Notes under the pieces: generated by a model
Told to the model about the DNA's origin: nothing
The model's database searches: none
Seen by the model: only the letters and a program-made list of their open reading frames with translations
Position numbers and translations under genes: made by a program
Shown: piece after piece, positions 26,605-36,899 of the stretch
Position numbering within the stretch: the first letter of the stretch is position 1
Layout of the letters: the number at the start of each line of letters is the position of its first letter
Assembly: GCF_024213555.1 (NCBI RefSeq)
Contig: NZ_JANAVO010000001.1
Location: 868,001 to 932,000 of the forward strand
Length of the DNA stretch: 64,000 nucleotides
From: Allokutzneria sp. A3M-2-11 16
GTDB lineage: Bacteria; Actinomycetota; Actinomycetes; Mycobacteriales; Pseudonocardiaceae
Direction: 5' to 3'

Positions 26605-26636
26605 GTCCCCTCACCAAGGATTACCGGTGAGGGGAC
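26605..26636. terminator. Bidirectional terminator between antitoxin and prfB
   Basis: GTCCCCTCACC (26605-26615) pairs perfectly with GGTGAGGGGAC (26626-26636) across a 10-nt loop. It sits between the convergent antitoxin and prfB stops and should serve both. Confidence 0.8.
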
Positions 26637-26645
26637 TCGCTGGGA

Positions 26646-27779
26646 TCAGGACGCGTCGGCGGCGGACTGGCGGCGCCAGCGGATGCCTGCCTCCAGGAAG
26701 TCGTCGATCTCGCCGTCGAGCACGTTGCTGGGGTTGCCGACCTCGTGCTCGGTGCGCAGGTCCTTGACCATCTGGTACGGGTGCAGCACGTAGGAGCGCA
26801 TCTGGTTGCCCCAACTGGAGCCGCTGTCGCCCTTGAGCGCGTCCATCTTGGCCCGCTCCTCCTGGCGCTTGCGCTCCAGCAGCTTCGCCATCAGCACGCC
26901 CATCGCGGTGGCCTTGTTCTGCAGCTGCGAGCGCTCGTTCTGGCAGGACACCACGATGCCGCTGGGCAGGTGCGTGATGCGGACGGCGGAGTCGGTGGTG
27001 TTGACGCCCTGGCCGCCGGGGCCGGAGGAGCGGTAGACGTCGATCCGCAGCTCCTTCTCGTCGATCTCGATGTGGTCGGTCTGCTCCACGACGGGAACGA
27101 CCTCGACACCGGCGAAGGAGGTCTGGCGGCGGCCCTGGTTGTCGAAGGGCGAGATGCGCACCAGGCGGTGGGTGCCCTGCTCGACGGAGAGGGTGCCGTA
27201 GGCGAAGGGGCTGCGGACGCGGAAGGTCGCGGACTTGATGCCCGCCTCCTCCGCGTAGGAGGTGTCGTAGACGTCGGTCGGGTAGCCGTGCCGCTCGGCC
27301 CAGCGCAGGTACATCCGCATCAGCATCTCGGCGAAGTCGGCGGCGTCGACGCCACCGGCCTCGGCGCGCACGGTCACCAGCGCCTCGCGCTCGTCGTACT
27401 CACCGGAGAGCAGCGTGCGGACCTCCAGCGAGGAGATCTGCTCGCGCAGCTTGGCCCGCTCGGCGTCGGCCTCCTCGACGGAGGAGGAGTCGCCCTCCTC
27501 CTCGGCCAGCTCGTAGAGGACCTCCAGGTCCTCGACGCGCTGGCGCAGTTCGGTGACCTTGCGCAGGTCGGCCTGCTTGTAGGCGAGCTGGCTGGTGACC
27601 TGCTGGGCTCGTTCCTGGTCGTCCCAGAGGTCCGGCAGGCCGGCCTGTTCCTCGAGCTCGGCCACGTCCGCGCGCAGCTTCTCCAGGTCCATCACCGCCT
27701 CGACACCGGCGAGGGTTGCGGAGAGGTCCTTGAGGTCGGCAGCGACATCCGGGTTCACGTCGGGAAATCGTACTGACAT
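26646..27779 (-). CDS. prfB: Peptide chain release factor 2
   Basis: 377 aa. The GGQ catalytic motif ([10 protein letters not shown], residues 255-257) and the SPF codon-recognition tripeptide (residues 210-212, RISPFDNQG) identify RF2, which reads UAA and UGA. The reading frame is uninterrupted around codon 25-30, so the programmed +1 frameshift known from many bacteria is absent here. ATG 27779 gives the natural start MSVRFPDV. Upstream gene order prfB - [TA on the other strand] - ftsE is a broken version of the actinobacterial operon. Confidence 0.96.
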   Translation of the reverse strand: MSVRFPDVNPDVAADLKDLSATLAGVEAVMDLEKLRADVAELEEQAGLPDLWDDQERAQQVTSQLAYKQADLRKVTELRQRVEDLEVLYELAEEEGDSSSVEEADAERAKLREQISSLEVRTLLSGEYDEREALVTVRAEAGGVDAADFAEMLMRMYLRWAERHGYPTDVYDTSYAEEAGIKSATFRVRSPFAYGTLSVEQGTHRLVRISPFDNQGRRQTSFAGVEVVPVVEQTDHIEIDEKELRIDVYRSSGPGGQGVNTTDSAVRITHLPSGIVVSCQNERSQLQNKATAMGVLMAKLLERKRQEERAKMDALKGDSGSSWGNQMRSYVLHPYQMVKDLRTEHEVGNPSNVLDGEIDDFLEAGIRWRRQSAADAS

Positions 27780-27821
27780 CGCCGGGGCCGCGTCTGCCGG
27801 TATACGGGCGGGCACGGAGAA

Positions 27822-27850
27822 GGGGCCGCCCGCGCACTGCGGACGGCCCC
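27822..27850 (-). terminator. Terminator of the PadR-like gene
   Basis: GGGGCCG (27822) pairs with CGGCCCC (27844-27850), extended by CCGC/GCGG; it lies 21 nt beyond the stop of the minus-strand gene. Confidence 0.6.
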
Positions 27851-27870
27851 GTCGAGTTCCCGCTACAAGA

Positions 27871-28371
27871 TCAGGAAGTGGGCACCGCGTCGAGGAGCTT
27901 GAGCACGGCCTTGGTGTGGGCGACCGCGAAGTCCGCCGCCGCCTTGGCGAACGGGTCGTCCGCAGTCTTGGCCTGCGTCTTCAGCTCGTCCAGCTTGGTG
28001 TTGTACGCCTGCTTCGCCGAGTCGACCATGGCGACCCGCTGCTTGCCGGCGAGCGATCCGGCGTGCACCAGCCGCAGGATCAGCGGACTGCGCAGGTGGT
28101 CGGGACCGGGCTCGGTGGCCAGCCACGTCTTGAACGCCTTCTTCCCGGAGGGCGTGATGACGTACTGCTGGCTGGAGCGCGGCCCCTGTTTGCCGAGCTT
28201 CAGCAGCCCGGCCGCGGCGAGCGCGGGGAGTTCGCGGTACACCTGGCTGCGCGTGACGCTGAAGAACGCACCGAAGCGCTCCCCAGCGGACGCGACCAGC
28301 TGGCCGCCCGTCTTCGGACCGTCGTGCAGCAGGCCGAGCAGCGCCGCCGCAGTTGCGTTCAGTTCAGTCAC
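27871..28371 (-). CDS. PadR-family transcriptional regulator
   Basis: 166 aa. The N-terminal winged helix reads [31 protein letters not shown], then [19 protein letters not shown], the PadR pattern. A C-terminal helical domain ([21 protein letters not shown]) should form the dimer. GTG 28371 was chosen; further in-frame starts are possible upstream. PadR proteins usually repress genes for efflux or stress. Two TGTCCACWGTGG palindromes lie within 70 nt upstream, but that motif is also common inside genes in this window, so its regulatory role is uncertain. The target is unknown. Confidence 0.75.
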   Translation of the reverse strand: MTELNATAAALLGLLHDGPKTGGQLVASAGERFGAFFSVTRSQVYRELPALAAAGLLKLGKQGPRSSQQYVITPSGKKAFKTWLATEPGPDHLRSPLILRLVHAGSLAGKQRVAMVDSAKQAYNTKLDELKTQAKTADDPFAKAAADFAVAHTKAVLKLLDAVPTS

Positions 28372-28845
28372 CTTGTCAACGGTGCCACGGCTTTCCCCCG
28401 CTGTCCACAGTGGTCTGCTCATCTGTCCACTGTGGCTTGAAGGGCCCCTCGGGGCCCGCTGGGACGAACGTGATCGTTGATCACCCGTTCGGCCCCGGAA
28501 CGGCCGCCGCGGCGGGCACCGCGCGCTGTGATCAAGGCGGCGAACAGGTGGCCCGGGGGCGCATGTGCTAGATGATTCACGTTCACTTATTCACCGTATT
28601 GACCACAACGGGTTGAGCGCGGAGTCGATGAATCGTCACGTATCAATAACGGACCGTCGCAGTTCCGCAGGTCGATCCGGTTCAGCTCACTGAATACACA
28701 CGTGTCAGCACGGACAGTCGCCCGCAGCGGCGCTCTGACCACTCTGGACGTGCGCGTTATCGTCACCGCTCGACAAGGGCTTCAAACACTCCGCGTGGTC
28801 AAGGGGGATCGCGGGGAGTGCGTCGTCCGGGAAAGGACATGGCAG
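28372..28845. other. Gene-free region upstream of the peptide transporter operon
   Basis: About 470 nt. It holds two copies of the TCCACWGTGG palindrome (28404, 28426), a GGGCCCC-TC-GGGGCCC hairpin (28442-28457), and GTGATC-GTT-GATCAC (28470-28484). The transporter promoter must lie here; I could not fix -35/-10 boxes with confidence. No plausible ORF is seen apart from the in-frame extension of the permease gene, which I rejected. Confidence 0.55.
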
Positions 28846-29823
28846 GTGATCGGATTCCTGCTGCGCCGGCTGGTGAACTACGTGGTGCTGTGCCTGGTCG
28901 CGACATTCCTCGCGTTCAGCCTCGCGTCGCTGACGTTCGACCCCATCACGAAGCTGCGCGAGCTCAACCCACCACCTCCGCCGTCGGCCATCGCCGCGGT
29001 GGAGAAGAGTCTGCACCTCGATCAGCCGATTCCCCAGCGGTTTTTCACCTGGTTCAGCGGAGTCGTCACCGAGGGGAACTTCGGCGAGACCATCGTCGGA
29101 GCGCCCATCACCGAGGAGCTCGGCCGCCGCATGGGCATCAGCCTGCGGCTGTTCCTGCTCGGAACGCTGGTCGGCGTGCTACTCGGCGTGCTGCTCGGTG
29201 TGGTCAGCGCGATCCGGCAGTACAAGTTCAGCGACTACTTCGCGACCCTGTACTCCTTCATAATCCTGTCCACCCCGGTGTTCCTCCTCGGCACGCTGCT
29301 GAAATACGGCGCGCTGCAACTGAACAACGCAACGGGTGTCACGGTCCTGAAGTTCACCGGTGAGTACACACCGGGCTTCGAGGGCAGCTGGTGGGCGATG
29401 CTGCTGGACCGCCTGCACCACCTGATCCTGCCGACGCTGACCATCGCGCTCGGCCAGATCGCCTTCTACAGCCGCTACCAGCGCAGCGCGATGCTGGACG
29501 TGCTCGGCTCGGACTTCCTGCGCACCGCGCAGGCGAAGGGCCTCTCCAGGAGCAAGGCGCTGTTCAAGCACGGGCTGCGCACCGCGCTGATCCCGATGGC
29601 GACGCTGTTCGCGTTCGGCTTCGGCCTGCTGATCACCGGCGGTGTGTTCACCGAGCGGCTGTTCACCTGGTACGGCATGGGCGACTGGCTGCTGACCGGG
29701 ATCAACGAGCAGGACACCAACATCGTCGCGACGGTCACGCTGTTCACCGCCGTGCTGGTGCTGGTCTCCGGCTGGCTGTCCGACGTGCTCTACGCGGCGC
29801 TCGATCCGCGCGTCCGGGTCTAG
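28846..29823 (+). CDS. Peptide ABC transporter permease (DppB/OppB type)
   Basis: 325 aa with six membrane segments. The inner-membrane permease signature includes RQYKFSDYFATLYSFIILSTPVFLLGTLL and the EAA loop HGLRTALIPMATLFAFGFGLLITGGVFTERLF. GTG 28846 follows AAAGGAC. It is the first gene of the operon permease - permease - double ATPase - binding protein. It pairs with the next permease to form the channel for oligopeptides. Confidence 0.93.
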   Translation: MIGFLLRRLVNYVVLCLVATFLAFSLASLTFDPITKLRELNPPPPPSAIAAVEKSLHLDQPIPQRFFTWFSGVVTEGNFGETIVGAPITEELGRRMGISLRLFLLGTLVGVLLGVLLGVVSAIRQYKFSDYFATLYSFIILSTPVFLLGTLLKYGALQLNNATGVTVLKFTGEYTPGFEGSWWAMLLDRLHHLILPTLTIALGQIAFYSRYQRSAMLDVLGSDFLRTAQAKGLSRSKALFKHGLRTALIPMATLFAFGFGLLITGGVFTERLFTWYGMGDWLLTGINEQDTNIVATVTLFTAVLVLVSGWLSDVLYAALDPRVRV

Positions 29824-29838
29824 GGGAGGAGGAGAACC

Positions 29839-30882
29839 ATGACCGTCAACCTCAACGAGGGCGACTCCACCGGCACCACCGGCGCCGCCACCGGCAGCCC
29901 GGTCGACGCCGCCGTGGAGCCCGGCAAGGCGACCGGGCGCGGCGCGCTGACCCTGCGCAGGTTCCTGCGCAACAAGCTCGCCGTCTCCGGCCTGATCGCC
30001 ATCGCGCTGCTGTACGCCGTGGCCTTCATTTCCCCGATGTTCTCGCCGTATGACTACAAGTTCCAGGACTACAGCGCCTTCCTGCAGCCGCCGAGCCCCA
30101 GCCACTGGTTCGGCACGACGCAGATCGGCGAGGACGTCTTCACCCAGACCATGCACGGCCTGCAGAAGTCGCTGACCATCGGCCTGCTGGTGGCGCTGAT
30201 CTCCACCTTCGTCGCCGCGGTCGTCGGCTCGGCGGCGGGCTACTTCGGCAAGTGGTCCGACCGCACGCTGATGTGGATCGTCGACCTGCTGCTGGTGCTG
30301 CCGTCGTTCCTGATCATCGCGATCATCAGCCCGTCGCTGCGCGGTGAGAACTGGCTCTGGTTCGTGCTGCTGCTGGCCGCGTTCAACTGGATGATCACCG
30401 CGCGGATCGTCCGGGGGATGACGCTGACCCTGCGGGAGCGGGAGTTCGTCAAGGCCGCCCGGTTCATGGGCGAGAAGCCGTGGAAGATCATCGGCAAGCA
30501 CATCCTGCCGAACATGGCCTCGCTGCTGATCATCGACGGCACGATCAACGTCGGCAGCGCCGTGCTCGCCGAGACGGGCCTGAGCTTCTTCGGCCTCGGC
30601 GTGCAGCCGCCGGACGTCTCGCTCGGCACGCTCATCCGCGACGGCACGCGCGCGTCGCTGACCTTCCCCTGGCTGTTCGTCTTCTCCGGCGGCCTGCTGG
30701 TCCTCGCCGTGCTCGCGGTGAACTTCGTCGGCGACGGCCTGCGCGACGCGCTGGACCCGAGCTCGAAGAAGGGCAGGGCCAAGGAGAAGAAGAAGCGGCG
30801 CAAGCGGCGGGACGAGGCCCAGGAGCAGCCCGCCGCGGCGGAGCAGGCGACGGCGCGCAAGCGTGAGGACGACGACCGATGA
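29839..30882 (+). CDS. Peptide ABC transporter permease (DppC/OppC type)
   Basis: 347 aa. After a 40-residue hydrophilic N-terminus come six membrane segments with the DppC signature [21 protein letters not shown] and the EAA motif [25 protein letters not shown]. The long highly charged C-terminus ([14 protein letters not shown]) is unusual and faces the cytosol. AGGGGAGGAGG is the ribosome site. The stop overlaps the next start by 4 nt (ATGA). Confidence 0.93.
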   Translation: MTVNLNEGDSTGTTGAATGSPVDAAVEPGKATGRGALTLRRFLRNKLAVSGLIAIALLYAVAFISPMFSPYDYKFQDYSAFLQPPSPSHWFGTTQIGEDVFTQTMHGLQKSLTIGLLVALISTFVAAVVGSAAGYFGKWSDRTLMWIVDLLLVLPSFLIIAIISPSLRGENWLWFVLLLAAFNWMITARIVRGMTLTLREREFVKAARFMGEKPWKIIGKHILPNMASLLIIDGTINVGSAVLAETGLSFFGLGVQPPDVSLGTLIRDGTRASLTFPWLFVFSGGLLVLAVLAVNFVGDGLRDALDPSSKKGRAKEKKKRRKRRDEAQEQPAAAEQATARKREDDDR

Positions 30883-33005
30883 CCACTACTGAGATCCAGT
30901 TCGACGAGAGCACCACGACGCCGTCCGGCCCGCTGCTGGAGGTCTCCGACCTGGACGTGTCGTTCCCCAGCGAGGACGGCAGGGTGCGGGCCGTGCGCGG
31001 CCTGAGCTACCAGGTCGGCCCCGGTGAGGTGCTGGGCATCGTCGGCGAGTCCGGTTCGGGCAAGTCGGTGTCCTCGCTCGCGGTGATGGGCCTGCTGCCG
31101 CAGCAGGCGAAGATCACCGGCTCGATCCGCTTCCAGGGCAGGGAACTGCTCGGCCGCTCCGATCGCGAGCTGTCCAGGATCCGCGGCAAGAAGATCGCGA
31201 TGATCTTCCAGGACCCGCTCTCCGCGCTGACGCCGGTCTACACCGTCGGCGACCAGATCGCGGAGACGATCCTGGTGCACGGCAAGGGGAAGACCACCAA
31301 GCAGGCCGCGGCCAAGCGCGCCGTCGAACTGCTGGACCTGGTGGGCATCCCGCACGCCTCGCAGCGCGCCAAGGCGTTCCCGCACGAGTTCTCCGGCGGT
31401 ATGCGCCAGCGCGCGATGATCGCCATGGGCATCGCCAACGACCCCGACCTGATCATCGCGGACGAGCCGACCACGGCGCTGGACGTGACGGTGCAGGCGC
31501 AGGTCCTCGAGGTGCTCAAGACCGCGCAGGAGGTCACCGGCGCGGGCATCGTGATCATCACCCACGACCTCGGGGTGGTCGCGGGCTTCGCCGACAAGCT
31601 GCTGGTGATGTACGCGGGCCGCGCGGTGGAGTCCGGCGTGGTCGAGGAGATCTACTCGGCCCCCCGGATGCCGTACACGCTGGGCCTGCTCGGCTCGATC
31701 CCGCGGCTGGACGCCGAGGAGAAGCAGCCGCTGGTGCCCATCGTCGGCCAGCCGCCGTCGCTGGTGGCGCTGCCGCCGGGCTGCCCGTTCGGACCGCGCT
31801 GCCCCATGCACGTCGCCGCGTGCGACGAGGCGGAACCGCCGCTGTCCATTGTGGACACCGCGGCGGGCTCGGTCGATCCGCACCGCGCCGCGTGCATCCG
31901 CAGCTCGGAGATCTCGGCGACCGACGCCGACCCGGCCGAGGTCTTCGGTGCCGAGGTGGTGGAGCCGCCCAAGCTGGCCGCGATCCCCCGCGAGCAGCGC
32001 GAGGTCGTGCTCTCGGTCGACCAGGTGGTCAAGCAGTTCGCCGTGACCAAGGGCGTGGTGATGCGCCGCAAGGTCGGCACCGTGCACGCGGTGGACGGCA
32101 TCACCTTCGACATCCGCGAGGGCGAGACCCTCGGCCTGGTCGGCGAGTCCGGTTGCGGCAAGACCACGACGCTGATGGAGATCCTCGGGCTGGAGAAGCC
32201 CAGCCAGGGCAGCATCTCGGTGCTGGGCCGCGATGTCGGCAAGATCCCGGCGAAGGACCGCAAGGCCATCCGCCGGGACATGCAGGTGGTCTTCCAGGAC
32301 CCGATGGCCTCGCTGGACCCGAGGATGCCGGTCAGCGACATCATCGCCGAACCGATGCTGGTGCACGGCTTCGGCAAGGCCGAGATCCAGAAGCGGGTCC
32401 CGGAGCTGCTCAGCCTGGTCGGGCTGCGGGCCGAGCACGCCGCGCGCTACCCGGCGGAGTTCTCCGGCGGCCAGCGGCAGCGCATCGGCATCGCCCGCGC
32501 GCTGGCGCTGCAGCCCAAGCTGGTCGTGCTGGACGAGCCGGTCTCCGCGCTGGACGTGTCCATCCAGGCCGGCGTGATCAACCTGCTCGACGAGCTGAAG
32601 GCCAAGATGGGCCTGTCGTACCTGTTCGTCGCGCACGACCTGTCGGTGGTGCGGCACATCGCCGACCGGGTCGCGGTCATGTACCTCGGCAAGATCGTCG
32701 AGATCGGCGACGTGGACACGGTCTTCGGCAGGCCGGAGCACCCGTACACGCAGGCGCTGCTGTCGGCGATCCCGATCCCCGACCCGGTCAAGGAGCGGCA
32801 GCGCGAGCGGATCATCCTCACCGGTGACCTGCCGAGCCCGGCCAACCCGCCGAGCGGCTGCCGCTTCCGGACGCGCTGCTTCAAGTTCGCCGCACTGCCG
32901 GAGGACAAGCGGCAGGCGTGTCTGGACGAGCACCCTCCGCGACTGCGCCGCGGCGACGACCACGAGGTGGCGTGCCACTACGCCGAGGTCCGCGAGGTCG
33001 TGTAA
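30879..33005 (+). CDS. Fused double ATPase of peptide ABC transporter (DppD-DppF)
   Basis: 708 aa with two complete ABC cassettes in one chain. First: [40 protein letters not shown]. Second, from about residue 370: [40 protein letters not shown]. Each ends with the oligopeptide-transporter C-terminal block including C-rich [17 protein letters not shown]. The fusion saves one ORF; the family normally uses two proteins, but fused forms occur in actinobacteria. It energises the permeases encoded just upstream. Confidence 0.94.
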   Translation: MTTTEIQFDESTTTPSGPLLEVSDLDVSFPSEDGRVRAVRGLSYQVGPGEVLGIVGESGSGKSVSSLAVMGLLPQQAKITGSIRFQGRELLGRSDRELSRIRGKKIAMIFQDPLSALTPVYTVGDQIAETILVHGKGKTTKQAAAKRAVELLDLVGIPHASQRAKAFPHEFSGGMRQRAMIAMGIANDPDLIIADEPTTALDVTVQAQVLEVLKTAQEVTGAGIVIITHDLGVVAGFADKLLVMYAGRAVESGVVEEIYSAPRMPYTLGLLGSIPRLDAEEKQPLVPIVGQPPSLVALPPGCPFGPRCPMHVAACDEAEPPLSIVDTAAGSVDPHRAACIRSSEISATDADPAEVFGAEVVEPPKLAAIPREQREVVLSVDQVVKQFAVTKGVVMRRKVGTVHAVDGITFDIREGETLGLVGESGCGKTTTLMEILGLEKPSQGSISVLGRDVGKIPAKDRKAIRRDMQVVFQDPMASLDPRMPVSDIIAEPMLVHGFGKAEIQKRVPELLSLVGLRAEHAARYPAEFSGGQRQRIGIARALALQPKLVVLDEPVSALDVSIQAGVINLLDELKAKMGLSYLFVAHDLSVVRHIADRVAVMYLGKIVEIGDVDTVFGRPEHPYTQALLSAIPIPDPVKERQRERIILTGDLPSPANPPSGCRFRTRCFKFAALPEDKRQACLDEHPPRLRRGDDHEVACHYAEVREVV

Positions 33006-33139
33006 CACCCCAAGTGAACAAGTGCGGATGTGGTGTTATGCGTCCGTGCTGGGCGAGTTGAAAAAGTTCGACGTAGTGTCCACCTGATCGACGCCCCGGT
33101 GAACAACGCGGGCGACTAGGTAAGCAGTGGAGGACTGGC

Positions 33140-34822
33140 GTGATGCTAGGGCGACGGCAACCAGCGTTGCTGTTTGCCGCCCTGACGGCCGGAGCACTCG
33201 TGCTCTCGGCGTGCGGTGGCGGCGGCAGCAACCCGGCGAACAACCTTCAGGGCAAGGTCAACGCCAACGACATCAACGTGAAGCCCGCGAGCGAGCTGAA
33301 GGACGGTGGTGAGTTCCGCTGGCCGGTCAGCGAGCTCTCCACCCAGTTCAACCGCAACCACCTCAACGGCACCCTCGCCGACAACGCGCGCATCGTGAAC
33401 GCGTTGATGCCCACGATGTTCAACGCGGACTCGCAGGGTCAGTTCAGCGAGAACAAGAACTACGTCGAGTCCGGCAAGCTGGTCTCCACCGAGCCCCAGG
33501 TGGTGGAGTACAAGCTGAACCCGAAGGCGGTCTGGAGCGACGGCACCCCGTTGTCGTGGAAGGACTTCGAGGCGCAGTTCAAGGCGATGAACGGGACCAA
33601 CCCGGCGTTCGTCGGAGCCACCACGACCGGCTACGAGGACATCGAGAAGGTCGAGCGGGGCGCGAACGACCAGGAAGTCAAGGTCACCTTCAAGAAGAAG
33701 TTCGGTGACTGGCGGACCCTGTTCACGCTGCTGTACCCGGCGTCGACGAACAGCGACCCGAAGGTGTTCAACGACGGCTGGAAGGACAAGCCGCAGGTCA
33801 CCGCGGGTCCGTTCAAGTTCGACTCGATCGACCGCGGCGCCAAGATCATCACCCTGGTGCCCAACGACAAGTGGTGGGGCGAGAAGCCGAAGCTGTCGAA
33901 GATCATCTTCCGGCAGATCAACATCGACTCGCAGGCGCAGTCGTTCGCGGCCGGTGACATCGACTACATCGACATCGGCCCGAGCGTGAGCACCTTCCAG
34001 CAGGTTCAGCCGGTGCAGGGCGCGGCGATCCGCAAGGCGCTGGCCCCGGACTTCCGGCACATCACGTTCAACGGCGCCAAGGGCTCCATCCTGGAGGACC
34101 CGAAGCTGCGCCTGGCGATCCAGAAGGCCGTCGACCGGACCACGATCGCCAAGTCGCAGGTCGGCGCGATCATCCCGGACGCCAAGCCGCTGAACAACCA
34201 CATCTTCGTCGAGGGCCTGAAGGACTACAAGGACCAGGCGCAGCTGGTGGCGTACAACAAGGACCAGGCGGCCAAGGAGCTCGACGAGCTCGGCTGGAAG
34301 CTCGAGGGCGCGACCCGCAAGAAGGACGGCAAGGAACTCGCCATCCGCAACGTGATCCCGACCGCCGTCGAGGTCAGCGCGAACGAGGCCAAGCAGGTGC
34401 AGCAGATGCTCGCCGCGGTCGGCGTCAAGGTGGACATCCAGACCGTGCCGTCCGAGCTGTTCTTCAAGGAGTACGTGAACAAGAGCAACTTCGACATCAC
34501 GCACTTCTCCTGGCTCGGCACGCCCGCCCCGACCAGCTCCAAGAACTCGATCTACGGGTACGACGCGAACGCGGTCAAGCAGAACTACGGCCGCATCGGC
34601 AACGAGACCACCAACAAGCTCCTGGCGGACGCCCGGGCCGAGCTCGACGACGCCAAGCGCGCCGAGCTGGCCAACAAGGCCGACGAGGAGATCTGGAAGT
34701 CCGGTCACTCGCTGCTGCTCTACCAGCGTCCCAACGCGGTCGGTGTCAAGGCCAACCTCGCCAACTACGGCGCGTTCGGCTTCGCCACCATCGAGTACGA
34801 GAAGATCGGCTACCTGAAGTAA
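33140..34822 (+). CDS. Peptide-binding lipoprotein of ABC transporter (SBP family 5)
   Basis: 560 aa. A lipoprotein signal with lipobox LSAC places the modified Cys near residue 26. The mature protein has the SBP_bac_5 pattern (EYKLNPKAVWSDGTPLSWKDF, DYIDIGPSV, VQKAVDRTTIA-like ILEDPKLRLAIQKAVDR). It captures peptides outside the membrane for the permeases upstream. A 134-nt gap before it may hold a separate promoter. GTG 33140 after GGAGG was chosen over ATG 33143. The strong hairpin at 34837-34869 ends the operon. Confidence 0.92.
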   Translation: MMLGRRQPALLFAALTAGALVLSACGGGGSNPANNLQGKVNANDINVKPASELKDGGEFRWPVSELSTQFNRNHLNGTLADNARIVNALMPTMFNADSQGQFSENKNYVESGKLVSTEPQVVEYKLNPKAVWSDGTPLSWKDFEAQFKAMNGTNPAFVGATTTGYEDIEKVERGANDQEVKVTFKKKFGDWRTLFTLLYPASTNSDPKVFNDGWKDKPQVTAGPFKFDSIDRGAKIITLVPNDKWWGEKPKLSKIIFRQINIDSQAQSFAAGDIDYIDIGPSVSTFQQVQPVQGAAIRKALAPDFRHITFNGAKGSILEDPKLRLAIQKAVDRTTIAKSQVGAIIPDAKPLNNHIFVEGLKDYKDQAQLVAYNKDQAAKELDELGWKLEGATRKKDGKELAIRNVIPTAVEVSANEAKQVQQMLAAVGVKVDIQTVPSELFFKEYVNKSNFDITHFSWLGTPAPTSSKNSIYGYDANAVKQNYGRIGNETTNKLLADARAELDDAKRAELANKADEEIWKSGHSLLLYQRPNAVGVKANLANYGAFGFATIEYEKIGYLK

Positions 34823-34836
34823 GTCGGTATTTCGGG

Positions 34837-34869
34837 AAGGGCCCGCGAGTTCCGCTCGCGGGCCCTTTT
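34837..34869 (+). terminator. Terminator of the peptide transporter operon
   Basis: AAGGGCCCGCGAG-TTCCG-CTCGCGGGCCCTT, a 13-bp perfect stem followed by TT, a canonical intrinsic terminator 15 nt after the binding-protein stop. Confidence 0.9.
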
Positions 34870-34892
34870 CCGCTTCACAGTCAGGATTTCCG

Positions 34893-35828
34893 GTGAACAC
34901 GAACCCGTCGCCGCTCCGCGTCCGCGCCTTCCGGCACGGCCTGGTGACCACGGTGCTGGTGTTGTCGGTGTGCGGCGCCATCGCCACGGTGTCGCTGCTC
35001 TCGTACAACTCGGCGCAGTCGCGGATGACCAGCCTCAGCGCCCGCGCGGTCGGTGAGATCACCGCGGTGCGGGAGTACGTGGTCGACGTGCGCTGGCCGC
35101 TGCCGAACGGCACGCAGGTCACCGCGCCGGTGGAACTCGCCGTGACGCCCCCGCCCGCGGGCATGCGCACCGAAGTCGCTTACGAGCCCGCGAATCCGCG
35201 GCACGCGGCGATCCCTGGCGCGGTCCTGCTCGCCGAGCTCGACCGTGCGGCGAGCGGACTGTCCTTCAGCGCTGTCATCGCGTTCGCCGCTCTCGCTGTG
35301 TTCCTCGGCTTCACCTTCTCGCGCGCACGCCTCACCAGGCGGCCAACCCGCAAGGTCGTGATCCGTCGCGTCCGTGTCCAAAAAGGACTGATCGCCAGAT
35401 CGTGGCTGGAGACGGAATCCGGCCCTCAGCGTTGGATTCCCGTCTACTACGACCCCGTCCTGGTCGGCATGCCCGCGCCGGTCGAGGTCTCCGTGCACGG
35501 CGACCCGCGCACCGACCGCCTGCTCGCCGTGGACTACGAGGGCACGGTGTTGTACTCCTCCGGTGCCACCGCCCGCACGGAGCCGCAGGGCCGCCGCACC
35601 GACAACCCGGTCCGCCCCGGTGAGGACATCGCGGAGCGCACGGCGGCGTCCAGCAGCGCGCTGCGCCAGTTCCGCGCGGACGCGGCGCTCATCATGCCCG
35701 CGCCGCTGGTCGGCCTGTTCTGGGCGTACCTGGACGCGGGCGGCTTCCCGGTCTGGTTCGGCGCCACGCTCGTCACCGCGGCGATCGCGCTGTGGTGGGC
35801 CGCTGTCCGCGGCTCCGACCCGTCCTAG
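34893..35828 (+). CDS. Membrane protein, DUF3592-like
   Basis: 311 aa with hydrophobic segments at about residues 16-35, 125-145 and two at the C-terminus (ALIMPAPLVGLFWAYL, WFGATLVTAAIALWWAA). The middle has a DUF3592-like beta-rich stretch (VDVRWPLPNGTQVTAPVELAVTPPPAGMRTEVAYEP) duplicated in style around residue 160. GTG 34893 has AGGA at good distance. The function is unknown; it is separate from the upstream terminator and has its own promoter. Confidence 0.6.
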   Translation: MNTNPSPLRVRAFRHGLVTTVLVLSVCGAIATVSLLSYNSAQSRMTSLSARAVGEITAVREYVVDVRWPLPNGTQVTAPVELAVTPPPAGMRTEVAYEPANPRHAAIPGAVLLAELDRAASGLSFSAVIAFAALAVFLGFTFSRARLTRRPTRKVVIRRVRVQKGLIARSWLETESGPQRWIPVYYDPVLVGMPAPVEVSVHGDPRTDRLLAVDYEGTVLYSSGATARTEPQGRRTDNPVRPGEDIAERTAASSSALRQFRADAALIMPAPLVGLFWAYLDAGGFPVWFGATLVTAAIALWWAAVRGSDPS

Positions 35829-35833
35829 GGGCC

Positions 35834-36391
35834 CTAGTCCTCCGGCAGCACGTCCAGCCAGCCGCCCGATCGCCAGTACTCCCCCTCGCCGCGGGTCAGC
35901 AGACCTTCGTCGATGAGGTAGCGCCGCACAGCGACGTAGTCCGCCGTGCCGCCCTCGCACCACGCGCGCACGATGACGTTCACTTCCTTCTCCGGGTACC
36001 GCACACCCGGTTCGAAGGACTGCACCAGGTGCTCCAAGAGCACGCGCCGCCGTCCGCGCTGGGCGGGCATCCCGACGAGCCGCCCGTCCTTGACGAAGGT
36101 GCGCAGCAGCGCCTCCGTCCTGGGGTCAGAGTCGCCGTAGCCGTGGTCGTCGGCCTGTTCCCCGGGTGCCGCCGCCTTCGCCAGCTCGGTCAGCACCTCG
36201 GCGCGCAGCCGGTACCCCGGTCCCACCAGGCCGCCGTCCTCCAGCTTCCGGAGGGCCTTGCCGACGGCTTTGGCGTCCAGCCCGGTCGCCTCGGTCAGCT
36301 CGGCGATCGAGGTCGCGCCCAGTACGAGCGCGGCGACGACGCGCAGCCTCTCGGGGCTGGCCAGCAGCCCCACCACAGTCTCGGGAGTCAC
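35834..36391 (-). CDS. DUF2087 domain protein with ArsR-like HTH
   Basis: 185 aa. An N-terminal winged helix (VGLLASPERLRVVAALVLGATSIAELTEATGL) precedes a C-terminal DUF2087 block, FEPGVRYPEKEVNVIVRAWC...DYVAVRRYLIDEGLLTRGEG.YWRSGG. DUF2087 proteins are probable regulators of unknown effector. I chose GTG 36391 because the protein then begins like the family (VTPETVV); an upstream GTG at 36451 would add 20 residues. Convergent with the membrane-protein gene. Confidence 0.75.
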   Translation of the reverse strand: MTPETVVGLLASPERLRVVAALVLGATSIAELTEATGLDAKAVGKALRKLEDGGLVGPGYRLRAEVLTELAKAAAPGEQADDHGYGDSDPRTEALLRTFVKDGRLVGMPAQRGRRRVLLEHLVQSFEPGVRYPEKEVNVIVRAWCEGGTADYVAVRRYLIDEGLLTRGEGEYWRSGGWLDVLPED

Positions 36392-36605
36392 GCTCCGCAA
36401 CCTAGCGCGCCCGAGCCAGGCGAGCAGCTGTTTACTCTCTGCGACCGGCACTGACCGTTACGTGGGTTTTCGCGCTCCAACCCGGTGGATTTACCCCCGC
36501 CGGGCTATCGAGCCCGCCGCCCGAGGCCCGAAGATCGGCCGCATTGGGGCTCGCCTGTAGGCGTGCGTGCCCCTCCGATCGGCCAGGGAAGCAGGGAGGT
36601 CGACC

Positions 36606-36848
36606 GTGCACCGTAGTTGGTTCCGGACGAAGTTGGTCGAGAAGCGAGAGCAGGTCACGAGCAAGGTCAAGGAGGGCGTCAAGCAGCGGGCGAAGTCACT
36701 CGTCCCGACCCAGCTCACGAAGAAGCCCGCGTCGATGGACAAGTGCATGGTCTGCGGGAAGTCACTGAAGCGCTCGACGGCGATCTCCGGGGACGGCCGC
36801 GTCTGCTCCCCCGCCTGCGCCCATGCCTGGGTCCGTGACCTGAAGTAG
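36606..36848 (+). CDS. Small zinc-finger-like protein
   Basis: 80 aa. The C-terminal half contains CMVCGKSLKRSTAISGDGRVCSPACAHAWV, a CxxC...CxxxC pattern typical of small treble-clef or zinc-ribbon folds. The N-terminal half is basic (VEKREQVTSKVKEGVKQRAKSL) and may be disordered or helical. GTG 36606 follows GGGAGG at 6 nt. It ends at a strong bidirectional terminator. The function is unknown; nucleic-acid binding is possible. Confidence 0.6.
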   Translation: MHRSWFRTKLVEKREQVTSKVKEGVKQRAKSLVPTQLTKKPASMDKCMVCGKSLKRSTAISGDGRVCSPACAHAWVRDLK

Positions 36849-36861
36849 CACGGCACAAGCA

Positions 36862-36894
36862 AAAGATCCCCCGGCCAGTGGCCGGGGGATCTTT
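36862..36894. terminator. Bidirectional terminator (small protein / tRNA)
   Basis: AAAGATCCCCCGGCC-AGT-GGCCGGGGGATCTTT is a 15-bp perfect stem. It ends the upstream plus-strand gene and, on the minus strand, lies just beyond the first tRNA. Confidence 0.9.
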
Positions 36895-36899
36895 CGAAG

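Noticed and set aside
26646-27779. Programmed frameshift in prfB
   Set aside because: The frame is continuous through the region where a UGA frameshift would lie; RF2 motifs are in one frame.
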